64,000 nucleotides of DNA, from NCBI GenBank assembly GCA_018350325.1, contig JAEVLN010000003.1:3796745-3860744 (forward strand). Direction: 5' to 3'. The notes under the pieces are model-generated. The model was not told the DNA's origin. It did not search any database and worked only from the letters and a program-made list of their open reading frames with translations. This DNA is from Globodera rostochiensis. Taxonomy: Eukaryota; Nematoda; Chromadorea; Rhabditida; Heteroderidae. Numbering within the stretch: position 1 is the first letter of the stretch; each line of letters opens with the position of its first letter. Below, piece by piece: positions 24,359 to 34,865 of this stretch. The position numbers and the translations under genes were made by a program.

Positions 24359-24506
24359 TCACTTCTTGGCCTGTCTACGCTTGCGCTTCAGACGACGCAT
24401 TCGCTTCTTACGCCACTAAATTAGTGAAATGCAAAGGGTAATGGTGTCTTTTACTGGTCCCGTTTTTTTAATGGAGGTTTAAGCAATTGTGAACCTTTGC
24501 TCGCAT
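24359..24506 (-). CDS. rpl-41: Ribosomal protein L41 (eL41), 22 residues
   Basis: Exon 1 is only 12 nt (24506-24495, MRAK), followed by a GTTCAC donor. Exon 2 is 24415-24359, encoding WRKKRMRRLKRKRRQAKK and a stop. The start MRAKWRKKRMRRLKRKRR is the near-invariant sequence of the smallest eukaryotic ribosomal protein, a basic helix that sits at the subunit interface. The tail (QAKK) is shorter than the usual 25-residue form. It is divergent from the ISCU gene, with about 650 bp between the starts. Confidence 0.9.
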
Positions 24507-25159
24507 ATTTCTCTCCTGAAGAACGCCGATAAATGGGTTGCTCTTCAGGAAACCGTTGAATTTGCTGTGTAAGTGTAACGCTAAAAGTTCAAAATCATTA
24601 ATCAAAAATGCCGAAAATATAATGATTGCCTACAAAAAATTGAATGAAAGGTAATATAAACAAAATTGAATAATGGCTAAAAACGCGAGGATATTCCAGA
24701 ATCTAATTTGCAGAAAATAAGCTTCGGTGTATGCATACCAGCTAGGCCCCGGCACACGTGCTAATTTGTGGCCAAGAAAACAACATTGGATACTTCACCT
24801 ATGGCTAAATATTGCAACATCCAACACATTCACCACATTCCTGATCCTGGCCATTTTCAAACGTTTGAAAAATCTTTGGCGTTTTGTTATGCGTTTTAAA
24901 CGATAATGGAAAACAAAATTTTAACGAAAAATCGACCGGTCACAATCGTAAACAACACGGACATTCCGGTTCATTAGTACTTAAAAATAATGAATTTTCT
25001 TACGAAACTTCGCTAATATAATAAATTCCTTCTTTCCAAGGCCGAACTAAATGCGACATGAGCATTTTACTTTACACAACCCTCACACTTATTTGTTTAC
25101 CGATTTTATCTTAATAAATGTGCCATTTAATTTTTAATTATTGTAATTATTTTAGAAAA
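24507..25159. other. Divergent intergenic region RPL41/ISCU
   Basis: AT-rich with no exon. It likely holds both promoters. TTTTAG six nt before the ISCU start (TTTTAGAAAAATG) could be a trans-splice acceptor. Confidence 0.45.
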
Positions 25160-26185
25160 ATGATGCGACCCTTGGTTTTACGTAGTGCAGCAGTCCGACT
25201 GCAGCAAATTGCGGGGTACCACGAGAAGGTCATTGACCATTATGAGAATCCAAGAAATGTCGGCTCTTTGGACAAAAATGACCCATCGGTTGGCACTGGG
25301 GTTGTTGGAGCGCCGGCTTGTGGCGATGTTATGAAATTGCAAATCAAGGTTCCAGGCAAACAGTTTTGCTATATGGGTTTGTGTGTTTAAGGTGGATGCA
25401 AATGGCAAAATAATCGACGCGAAGTTCAAGACGTTCGGATGCGGGTCAGCAATTGCGAGTTCGTCACTCGCCACAGAATGGATAAAAGGGAAGAATTTGG
25501 ACTATGCCAGCAAGGTTAAGAACCAGCAGATTGCCAAGGAACTATCGCTTCCTCCAGTCAAGCTGCACTGTTCGAGTAATAATCACTTTTTCAATGGCGT
25601 GGTTCTGTTTTGACAAATTAGACGGTTTATTGCATTTTTCCTAAGGAATTTTTGCGAAAAAAAAAAGTTAGATTTTTATCGCGGGGGGGGGGGGGGGTAG
25701 TTTGAATTTGTGTAACGCAATTTTCAAAAATGCATATAGAGAATTTTTTTACTTCCGGGAGGGGGGAGGTCGGTGGTGCCGATAGGCGCCGCCGAGAAAT
25801 TTTTTAGAAAATTAACGATAATTGTTAGGGAAATTGGTCCAAAAATTACAAATTTACCGAACAATTGGGTCTACCCTTTGGTTTTTTTCTTCAAAAAAAT
25901 TTTCGGGGGGGGCTGTAGCCCGCCCCAGCCCCTCCCTCCTCCCCTCTGGATACGCCCTTGCCATAGGAGTAAACGAATTTCCTGGGTCGGCCCCCTTCTC
26001 GAAACGTGAGGTCTGCTTTGTATACTAATCGACTCTTTTCGGGTTTAATGCAATAATCTGAAATTCGGGGTTTCCGAGCTAATCGCCGTTTAATTGATTG
26101 CCCTTAAGTGTTGGCCCAAGACGCAATCCAAGCAGCACTGAGTGATTATCAGAAGAAGCAAGAAGCGCGTATTGAGAAGACTTGA
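25160..26185 (+). CDS. iscu-1: Iron-sulfur cluster assembly scaffold ISCU, mitochondrial
   Basis: Exons 25160-25348, 25392-25575, 26109-26185, 149 residues, the usual ISCU length. ISCU receives sulfur from NFS1 and iron with frataxin, builds a 2Fe-2S cluster in the mitochondrial matrix, and hands it on through the HSC20/HSPA9 chaperones. Visible: a short basic presequence ([20 protein letters not shown]), [16 protein letters not shown], cluster ligands in [15 protein letters not shown] (Cys, Asp), [17 protein letters not shown] (Cys) and the final Cys in KLHCSMLAQDAI, plus the LPPVK chaperone-binding motif just before it. Intron 2 (533 nt) contains a dispersed hairpin element. The gene is convergent with the calpain gene. 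Confidence 0.95.
25680..25970. mobile_element. Non-autonomous hairpin element in ISCU intron 2
   Basis: It begins with a G-run and contains the hairpin GGTGGTGCCGATAGGCGCCG near 25770. It ends in a G/C-rich block with CTCTGGATACGCCCTTG. Same family as copies in introns of hst-2, mitoguardin and KIN17. No ORF. Confidence 0.7.
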
Positions 26186-26735
26186 ACGCCAATGTTGTCG
26201 TTGCATTCATTACAAACAGTTACAATAAACCCGGCGGATCATAACACCGTTGTACAATTTATTTTTACTCATTTGCCAAATTAAAGTGACGTCATTTGGC
26301 GTGTTTCCTTTTGACAGCCGACAAAAATGATTAACATTTAACATTGGTAAGGGTCAATTAGTCCCTCAATATTCAACCTGAGAGCTTTAGGAAAAGGAAA
26401 TATTCCTATTTTTGTTTTGCAGACAAAGAGCCTTTTTTGAACATGATTTAAATGTAAAGCATTTATTCTTTGCGCATTGTGTACATAGCGAATAAGTACC
26501 AAGGTGAAGTACCAAGGTGAATGTGGTTGATTACCATACATAAAAACGAAAAGTGGAGGAAGGAGGAAACAATCCCTCCAAGAATTAAGCATTTGACAAT
26601 AATTTCTATTGTTAAAATATGCCCGGCCCTATTTATGTATTTGTTGGAAGATTAGCACGTCCTCAGCCAATCCGTTCTGGTGTTGATCCATTTCCATGCC
26701 CACATTGTTGAGACGATTTCATCAAAATGATTGAC

Positions 26736-29700
26736 TCAAAGCGCCCTGAAAAATCAAATCAATTAAAAAAAAATGGTCGGAGGGAACTCACGCGGATTCG
26801 ACGAAGCCATTGGTGAAAATGCGCAGCATAAAGTCGCCCTCCTCGTCCGGTTCATAAGTGGACGGAACGACAACGTAGTCACCGGGCGGCATGCGGAAAC
26901 GACCGGTAACCTTTGGAAATAAAAACAAATTAACTTTGAGGAGGGCAGGGGGGGTCAGGAACAATTGGTGCGGGTGCCGTCAACAATTTTGATACCGATA
27001 AAAGTCCCAATTGGGTTTTTGACTGATTGGTCCCCCCAGGTCTCCCCCATCTCCACCCAACTCATCAATACCCAACTCATCAACACCCAACTCATCAACA
27101 ACCCAACTCATCAACAATCAAGATCGGGCAATAACTTGCTTTAAGCTTAACCGATTCAAAAAGTACTTAAAGCCATTCGAAAGAGTTCGAAGAGTTGAAG
27201 CTAACATTAAGTTAAAGTTTTGTGATTGGACAAGTTTCAAAAAAGTTATGGCCAGAAAACCCATAAGAACCGGAATTTTTAAATTTTATCAAGTTTTCTA
27301 GCCATAACTTTTTTGAAACTTGTCCAATCACAAAGCTTTAACTTAATGTTAGCTTCAACTCGTCGAGATCTTTCGATTGGCACTAAGTATTTGTGAATCG
27401 GTTAAGGTTGAAGCAAGTTATTGTCCGATCTTGATTGTTGATGAGTTGGGTTGTTGATGAGTTGGGTGTTGATGAGTTGGATGTTGATGAGTTGGGTGTT
27501 GATGAGTTGGGTATTGATGAATTGGGTATTGATGAGATGGGTTGACCCCGGTCCCCCCCCCCCCCATTCAATCGTTCGTTCGGGCAGATTCGACAGAGAA
27601 ACAAAACACAATGGCGACACCTCTCGGAGGTTTATAAACGCCGGACTTCGAGCGCAGGATTTTGTGTTGGCGAAGTGTTCGGTGCCCAAACGACCGCCAC
27701 CGCCGGCCTAAATTTTTGTTAGCGCTCAGTGACAAATATTACCCCTTAAGGCTTTTGGTCCCTTTTTTTGTGGCATTATTTTTTGGAGAGGCTTTTCCCC
27801 CATTTCCGAAGCTCGGGCAACGTGCCTCGTAAACCGCAAAACCGATGGCCAAATTCTCGATGCCGGCGTTCTTCAGCTCGCGTCGGTATTTTTGCATGAC
27901 GGCAATAATTACGGTGCACAATTGGTCGTCGTCGTTGGGGTCCGAGTCGGTCAGTTTCATTCGGAATTGCGGATTTTGTGCAAAAGAGCCTTAAGGAACA
28001 ACAAAATTTATAAACACTTATTTTTTATGTTCGTTTTTTCTTTGCGTTTTTGCCCTGGAGACAAATTGAAAAAATAAGGAGAAGCAACAAAAAACCCGTT
28101 TTCTAATGAATAATTTAAAACGGAAAGCGACGGACGCAAATTGTTACGGCATCCGCCAGCAGTTTTGCCTGCCCGCCACGAGCCGTCGTGGGCAATGGTG
28201 GCCCATGTGTTGTGCGGAGTCGCCTTGACGCCGGTCATCTCGTAAATTTCCTCCATCACTTCCGGGCCCAAGTTGCAAATTTCCATCTTCTCGAAGTTGG
28301 CCAAGAAGTCGCGGAAGGACATCCTGGAAGATGAAAACGCAAAAACAATTAAAAGATTGACCAAAAAATCACCAAAATTCGCCGTCGTGCGCAAATGTAA
28401 GGCCCATGTCCGTTTTGAGCTCATTGGACAATTGACTCCACTCGGACGAATTGTCTGACCACGCCCCGTTCCATTCCTGCTCATTGCCCCAGGGGTTCCG
28501 AACTCGAAGCAGCGGCACTTCGCCCCGGGGCGTCGGCACCATTCGCATCCCGGTGATCGAATAAGCATGGCCCTGAAGGCAATCAAAAGTTGATTTAGTC
28601 GATGCTTTTCCATTATTCACCTTGACCAGTCCGTTCGGCAGCCGTGCCTCCCAAACTTTTGGGTCGGCTTCGATGGAGCAGCCGAACAGCGAGCCCATTT
28701 CGAAGCCACGGGCCATCATCTGAACGTTGTGTAAATTGTTTGATACTTTTTGAAGCAATTCACTGTCCCAATCTGCGCTTTAACGGTCCAAATCCCCCTC
28801 CCTCCCGGCCACCTGCATCAAATTCTCCGGTGGTTGCTGCAAGTCGAAGAATTCTGTCAGGCCTCCGGTCATGTCCTCCAGCGCCTCGCTGGTCGTCCCG
28901 CCCTTCAGCGCCTCGTACGACCCGTAAAGTCTGTTAATAAGCAAATCGCTGTCTTCTGAAGCGTTTTACGAACTTTTTTCGCTTACTTTGCATAGGCTTT
29001 TTCCAACAGAGCGCTCCAAAATTCGTTCCTAAAATTACAAATAAAAATTCGGCATTTAAAAAACGACGCTTACAGCTCGCGCGAGTGCATGTAAAGCAAT
29101 TCGCCCTCCAATGAACAGGGGAGCCGGTCGTCGACAACGACGTCCACCCATCGGCCATATTGCCAGAATTGAAAGTGAAAAATGCCTAAAAATTAACATT
29201 CAAAATAAACGGACTTTTGAAGTTCGGGAAGGGGGGAGGGGAATTATTAATACTCTTAAACATTGTGATCTATCATTCGCAATAAACCCACCCGAATGAG
29301 ATCAACTAATCCCAGTGTGATCATTCCCACTCGTAAATACTTTTGATCAGTTTATCAATATAAGTATTTGCGTGGATTGAATTGATCTGCCCACCCGCGT
29401 AATTCTCCGTAAAGCTTTGATCCGGCGGCACCACCCGGTAGAACAATTCGTCCCGCAGCGTCAAATTGGCTGCTGCCGCCATTAGCCAACAATCGCCGAG
29501 CTTTCCCTGGATGACGTCAAATCGGCTGTGCCCCTCCGTGATCAGCTGCGGCTCGCGCACAATTTCGCCCGGCCGAAGCCATTGGACACTTTCGGGCGGA
29601 CGGCGGCTGAAGAAAAGACTTTGGTCGGAGGCGGGGAAGTCGACGTCCTCGTAAAGACGTTTCTCCTTCAGAACAGTCCACGGAATGTTTAAAAATGCCA

Positions 29701-30895
29701 TTTTCGCAGACCTGAAGACACCGATCGCGCTCGTCGTAGAAATTGACGGGCTCCTTTCGTCGAATCGGAGGCCCCGGCGTCGGCATGGGCTCCGGTTTGA
29801 CAAATGGGTCGACCTGATCGGACGTTTCTTTCATTTTTTAATTTGGTTAAACAAAATTCGAATACATCGCGATGGAATTTGCCGGAGATGATGTTGTCCA
29901 GAATGATCTTGCCGATGTTGCCCAATTTGTTGTCTTTGCCGCCCAAGTTGAACAGCGCGTTGCCCGCAATTGCGCCGATGATTTTGCCCGTCTGCGGGTT
30001 CACTCCTAACAAAGGGCACTTTTAAATTATCCATTTTCATAATCTTGCGAATCGGTACGACTTAAATTAGCCATTTCGGCTTAACCGGTCTCAAAATGTC
30101 AGTTTTTACCAAGAAAGCGATGGGCCGCCTCTCCGATCAAATTTCCGATCATATCGCACACGCCGCCAGAAAGGAAGTTTTGGTTGATGTTGGCACCTCG
30201 AATTAGCCACTTTATTCACAAAAAGGTTAATTTCAAAGTCTATCACCAAAAAGGAATTCTCAAAGAAAAAAAAAACAAAAATATTTTTAATTAATAATTT
30301 ATTTTATTCAATAAAAACACCTCCGCCTGAGTATTTTCCGCGATCGCCGCCACCTCCGACCAAACCGCCGAGAATGTCGCCAAATCCGCCGCCACCTCCG
30401 CCCGAACCGCCGCCGCCGCCCCCTCCACCGGCCAATCCTCCGATTACACCGGCAATGTCGCCGAAATTGAAGCCGCCGCCGCCGCCGCCTCCAGCGCCAG
30501 AAGAGCCATCGCCTCCAGCGCGACGACCGCCTCCGCCCCCTGAGAGTTGCGATTAAATCGTAACGTTTCCCCGACGGCGCTTATAAACACCGCCAAAAAT
30601 GAAATGAAAGAATCCGCCAACATTTATTTGTACCTCCGCCCCCTCCCCCGCCGATGAAATCGCCGATCAAATTTCCGAAGCCCCCGCCGCCTCCACCGCT
30701 CCCCGGACCGCCACCGCCCTGACCACCGAACCCTGAACTGCCGCCGCCGCCGCTCAGAAGACCGCCGAGGAAATCGCCCGCCGGACCGCCGATTTTGTTA
30801 CGGACCATTCCGCCCGCGAAATTCCCAATAAGTCCACCAAATTCATTTGGACGGATTTCGACCTGCGAATGCCGCGGGCGATGATTATTATTCAT
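26736..30895 (-). CDS. clp-1: Calpain (CLP-type) cysteine protease with Gly-rich N-terminus
   Basis: A calcium-dependent cytosolic cysteine protease. Read from 30895 down, the N-terminal exons are Gly-rich with [18 protein letters not shown], then GGGG tracts, as in nematode CLP-1. A conserved [17 protein letters not shown] exon follows, then the protease core: [15 protein letters not shown], catalytic Cys in [34 protein letters not shown], catalytic His in [10 protein letters not shown] and Asn in [20 protein letters not shown]. Then comes the C2-like domain ([65 protein letters not shown]). The last exon is 10 coding nt (26745-26736). No EF-hand domain follows, as expected for this atypical calpain class. 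The intron before the last domain exon holds a 0.5-kb fold-back element. Confidence 0.92.
27037..27558. mobile_element. Fold-back (long inverted repeat) element in a calpain intron
   Basis: Two arms of about 250 nt meet near 27290. The inner arms include TTGTGATTGGACAAGTTTC / GAAACTTGTCCAATCACAA and AAAAAAGTTATGGCCAGAAAAC / GTTTTCTAGCCATAACTTTTTT. The outer arms end in CCCAACTCATCAA repeats facing TTGATGAGTTGGG repeats. The edges are CCCCCC-rich. No ORF beyond the repeat. It looks like a MITE-type fold-back. Confidence 0.88.
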
Positions 30896-31974
30896 TTCTT
30901 TATGTCGGCACACAAAATGAATTGGCACTTTCTATTCAAAACTCATTTCCTATCGGATTTAACCAAATGTAAGGGCTTTCTGAATTCGCTGACATTTTCA
31001 AGGTTCACAAATAATCTGCACAAACTTCGCGCTGTTCAAGGACCATAAAAACAAATATTTGTCATCAAAAGCAAATCCCCCCCCCCCGCCGACCTTGCGA
31101 AAGTCGTCGTCGACAGTTGGGGGCATTTTGTGCTGCTTGCGCTTCTTTTCGAATCGCCTACGCCGATCGATTCTTTTGCTGCACACGCGTCCAACTATTA
31201 ACTATTAAAAGGCGGCACAAAGTGTCCGACTGGAACATTTTTTTAAATAAACAAAAGAACAATAATATAAACTAGAGATCGGAACCCCCCCCCCCTGGGG
31301 GAAGAACAACCCGGCGGCTTTTTAACCCCGGTCCGGGTCTGAGTTGGCAAACCGAGGCCCGGCTTTTTCGAAATTCCAAATCTATTAATAAACAAAAATG
31401 TCTGACAAATATTTTCAGAGGCTTGCACAAGCACCGATTCTTGGTTAACCTAACCGGGCGTAAGGCTATAAAACCACAAAATACGTCGAGGCTTATCACC
31501 TAATAGTAAGGCCAAAATCCCGGGTTTAAACCGGTCTTGTTTATTTCGAAATGAATGGTTTCATTTTTGGGTTTGTTCAGATTGGAGAGGAGTTTTTTGA
31601 TGAATGTTTGTAAGACGATAATTGTTTTGTTTTTTTTGTGTTTATCGTTTGCTGAACCCCCCAAAATCGAAGGATATTTTCTGACAGAGTCGACGGCGGT
31701 GGACGAATAAACGACCGGGAGAAGAGAAAGGGGCAAATTGGGCGATAAAATCTGAGGGTCGTTAAATTGAGAACAAATCGAGGCGAAAATGTTTTACACC
31801 TTTCCATGTTTTTATTATTTAATTAACGTTTTGTTAATCAAAAAAATAGTTTTGGCTTTGAATCGAAGAATTTAGCGTATTTAAAGATAAATTTTTTATT
31901 TCAAAAATCTCTGATTATTATGGCAAAGGTGAGATCACTGGAAAGGCACTTCTTCTCTTTTCTTTCCTCCGCTC
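30896..31974. other. Intergenic calpain/hst-2
   Basis: No exon supported. At 31280-31370 lies a short island rich in CCGG, CCCGG and CCGGTCC words, similar in style to the CCGGGAC islands near 49.5 and 63.4 kb. A C-run lies at 31079-31087. Confidence 0.45.
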
Positions 31975-34072
31975 TCAAGGCTTTATCTTATCAAAATGGA
32001 ATTGTCCGCTCATAAAATGCCGTCCTCCTTTGCCGTCAACGGACCCTCTCCACGCCGATTCGAACTCGGCTTTACCAAACTCGTAGAACTCGCGTTCCAT
32101 CCGATACACCGGATGCTCTTTGAATTTGTGCTCAGTTTCAGCGGATGGTTGAAACTTCCGGTTGGTGTGCCTCAACTGCTTTCTCTGTTCTTAAGAGTGG
32201 AATATTTTCAATTAACTTCTCAAAAAAATTAATTGCATGAAAAATCCCTCCGGGAATGAACTTGACATGAAATTGGTTGAAAATCTCAAAAATTCTGCAA
32301 AATGTTTCTCCCTAATAAATTAACACATCCCTTAAAACTGAGACCGCCCTGGATCCAGGCTTGGATTTTTCCTGGATCCAGAGTCCAGGTCCAGTGGAGC
32401 CTCCAAAATCCTGGATTGTTCCTGGATTTTGTTCCAGGAAATCCAAATCCAGGCGTCCGTAAACTCCAGGTCCAGTATTTTTCAAAATGTCGGTCGCTAC
32501 CACAAAGCACAAAGAAACGCACCGCTCAACGAACGGAAATGGTCGGCGGCCCCTCGGAAAAAGGCGGGGAGGAGTTGTTCAAGCAAAAGGACGGTCTCCT
32601 CCATACGCTCCGTCAGCCCAACCAACAAATAACGCTCAACCAAATTTCGCTTAGCCGATTGGAACGCCTGCTCATTTCCCGGCACACTTAAAAATGATTT
32701 GACTCAAATCAATTTTCCAATAACGGCACCAAATGTTTTGCACTTTTTTTGTGACTAATTTTCTTAGCAAATTGTCATCAAAAAAATTTTCTCGGCGGCG
32801 TCTATCGACACCGCCGACCCACCTGCGCCCCCAAAAGAAGAATTCGCAATTTGCATTTTTAAGAAATTTGAAAATCGACAAAATTTTCGAAATTTTTAGT
32901 ATTTTCAACAAAATTGTTTATTTTTTTGGAAAAATTTGCATAGAAAAATGCAATAAAACTCAAAAATGCACCCATAAGAATCGACTTTCTTGGCTTGCTC
33001 CCCCCCCCCCCCGAAAGCTTTTTCTAGTTACGGCCCTGGTTTTATCCCATAAAATTATTTTCTCTCAATGGCTTTCCAATCTTTGTCTTTCAAAATCTTT
33101 AAATTACGTGCAGAAATGCGCCGTGCCACAAAAGTAGGGGATTTGGAGCCAAATTGAGGTCGGATCGCACTCTCTGCTGCCACGTTGAAAGCATTCGTCA
33201 AAAGTCTGCGATAATATCCCGGAAATTTTGGCAATTACACTCAAATTCTTGCCTCGTTGTTCCCCGCTTTGCTCCTACGCAATCCAACTCGAAAATCATC
33301 CCCGTAACGCAGAAAATAGTAATGGGAAAGAAAGCGTTCGAACGGCTCACGAAGCAAATTGATCCAAACCGGGGCAGGGTAACCGAATCTAAATGAAATG
33401 AGAAAGTAATTTCTTAATTTCCGTTCACCCATTTTCAAATAATTAGGCTTTACCGAAACCTCAAAAGCAAAAGAAAGAACGATTTAGATTCAACCTGTTA
33501 AAGTCGATGAAGGCGATGTGTCCGTGGATAAACAGCGGCTGCATTTGTTGCCAATTCAAAAGGTTTTTGACTAGCCGTGCCTGGTCAATTGCGTTCATTT
33601 GGTAACGATTTTTAGTCAGATTTAAATGGGCCACATGGAAACCGTTGACGGAGTGCAAATCGTACGCAATTGCATTGGCAAATGTTGTGGAACCTGTCTT
33701 TGGTATCTGCAAAACAATGAATAATATAAATTCAAAAAATTTTACGTTAAAAAATTTTTCTTTTCCCTTCGTGGACACCCGTCAGAAAACACACAAAAAA
33801 ATATATTTTCAACATCAAGGACAAAATGTCAATGATTTATGTCACTTACAGATTTGACTTGCTTTTGAGTATAATATCTGTTTAACTTCTTCGGATTTGG
33901 TTTCACTGGCTGAATTTTCCCCCAGGAAAGCTCTTACTCGGTTGTAAAAAACGAGCATCGGCTGGAGAGAGAGTCGTTGTTGATCTTTCTTTAAGGCTAT
34001 GTGAATAGTCCAAAAGAGAGCACCGCTAATAAGCGCCAAAAGCGAAGTGAACAGAACATTCTTACGCAACAT
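31975..34072 (-). CDS. hst-2: Heparan sulfate 2-O-sulfotransferase
   Basis: Exons 34072-33938, 33706-33495, 33388-33253, 33205-33108, 32686-32523, 32189-31975, 319 residues in exact phase. A Golgi type II membrane enzyme that moves sulfate from PAPS to the 2-O of iduronate in heparan sulfate. Visible: a short basic N-terminus and signal anchor ([20 protein letters not shown]), PAPS 5'-phosphosulfate loop [29 protein letters not shown] with the candidate catalytic His, 3'-phosphate motif [20 protein letters not shown] and [10 protein letters not shown]. Then [37 protein letters not shown], and the end FHFDKIKP. The third intron starts with GC (GAG|GCAAGA). Divergent from mitoguardin. Confidence 0.94.
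32345..32475. repeat. CTGGATCCAGG-word repeat island, copy A
   Basis: In the last intron of hst-2. Words CTGGATCCAGG, TTTTTCCTGGATCC, AGGTCCAGTGGAGCCTCCAA, related in inverted orientation to the 66-bp array at 34410-34775. Confidence 0.85.
32780..33045. mobile_element. Non-autonomous hairpin element in hst-2 intron 4
   Basis: Contains TTCTCGGCGGCGTCTATCGACACCGCC near one end and a C-run followed by CTAGTTACGGCCCTGG at the other. Shares the internal GAATTCGCAA and AAAATGCACCCATAAGAATC-type text with the copy in the mitoguardin intron. Confidence 0.72.
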
Positions 34073-34409
34073 TTGCAAAAAAAGTTTCCGAATATTCCGG
34101 CGCAAAATTTTTGTGGATTCGTACGGTTGTAGAAATACCGTTTTTTTGGAAGGTTAATGAAATTTTTTCTGATTCGGCTCTTGGACATTTTGACCGATTT
34201 TGGCTTACCCGACCTTTTGTCGTCGTGCCAAGATGGGGATACAACAAATCAGATTAGTAAACGACATTTTTCCTCGGCTTCATTATTTTTCGGGTCGGTT
34301 TTGCTGTTTTTTGTGAGAGATTTGCCATCAAAATTCAAAATAAACTTGCATTGAAATTTTAGTGACAGATCGCCAACTTTTTATAAATCTCTTACAAAAA
34401 ACAGCAACA

Positions 34410-34775
34410 CTGGACCTGGATCCTGGATTTCAGGGGGGTGCCTGGACCTGATTTCCTGGACAAAAAATCCAGGAAAAATCCAGATCCAGGAAAATCCAGG
34501 GTTTTGGAGGCTCCACTGGACTTGGACCCTGGATCCAGGAAAAATCCAGATCCAGGAAAATCCAGGGTTTTGGAGGCTCCACTGGACTTGGACCCTGGAT
34601 CCAGGAAAAATCCAGATCCAGGAAAATCCAGGGTTTTGGAGGCTCCACTGGACTTGGACCCTGGATCCAGGAAAAATCCAGATCCAGGAAAATCCAGGGT
34701 TTTGGAGGCTCCACTGGACCTGGACTCTGGATCCAGGAAAAATCCAGGCCTGGATCCAGGTCCAGGCCGGGCTCT
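34410..34775. repeat. 66-bp tandem array of CTGGATCCAGG words, between hst-2 and mitoguardin
   Basis: At least four units spaced 66 bp (GGATCCAGG at about 34531, 34597, 34663, 34729), each containing CCAGATCCAGGAAAATCCAG and GGTTTTGGAGGCTCCACTGG. Both strands are open because 66 is a multiple of three, but there is no gene context. It lies in the divergent promoter region. Confidence 0.92.
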
Positions 34776-34865
34776 ACCTATTACCAATCGATTTCTCTCA
34801 TCTCTAAACTAGAATTGTTTGATAGAAGCTTCCTATTTAAATCCCATTCAATTCTACCAAAAAAA

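Noticed and set aside
34392..34812. Frames of 94-131 codons on both strands in the 66-bp array
   Set aside because: Artefact of a 66-bp (multiple of three) repeat in an intergenic promoter region.
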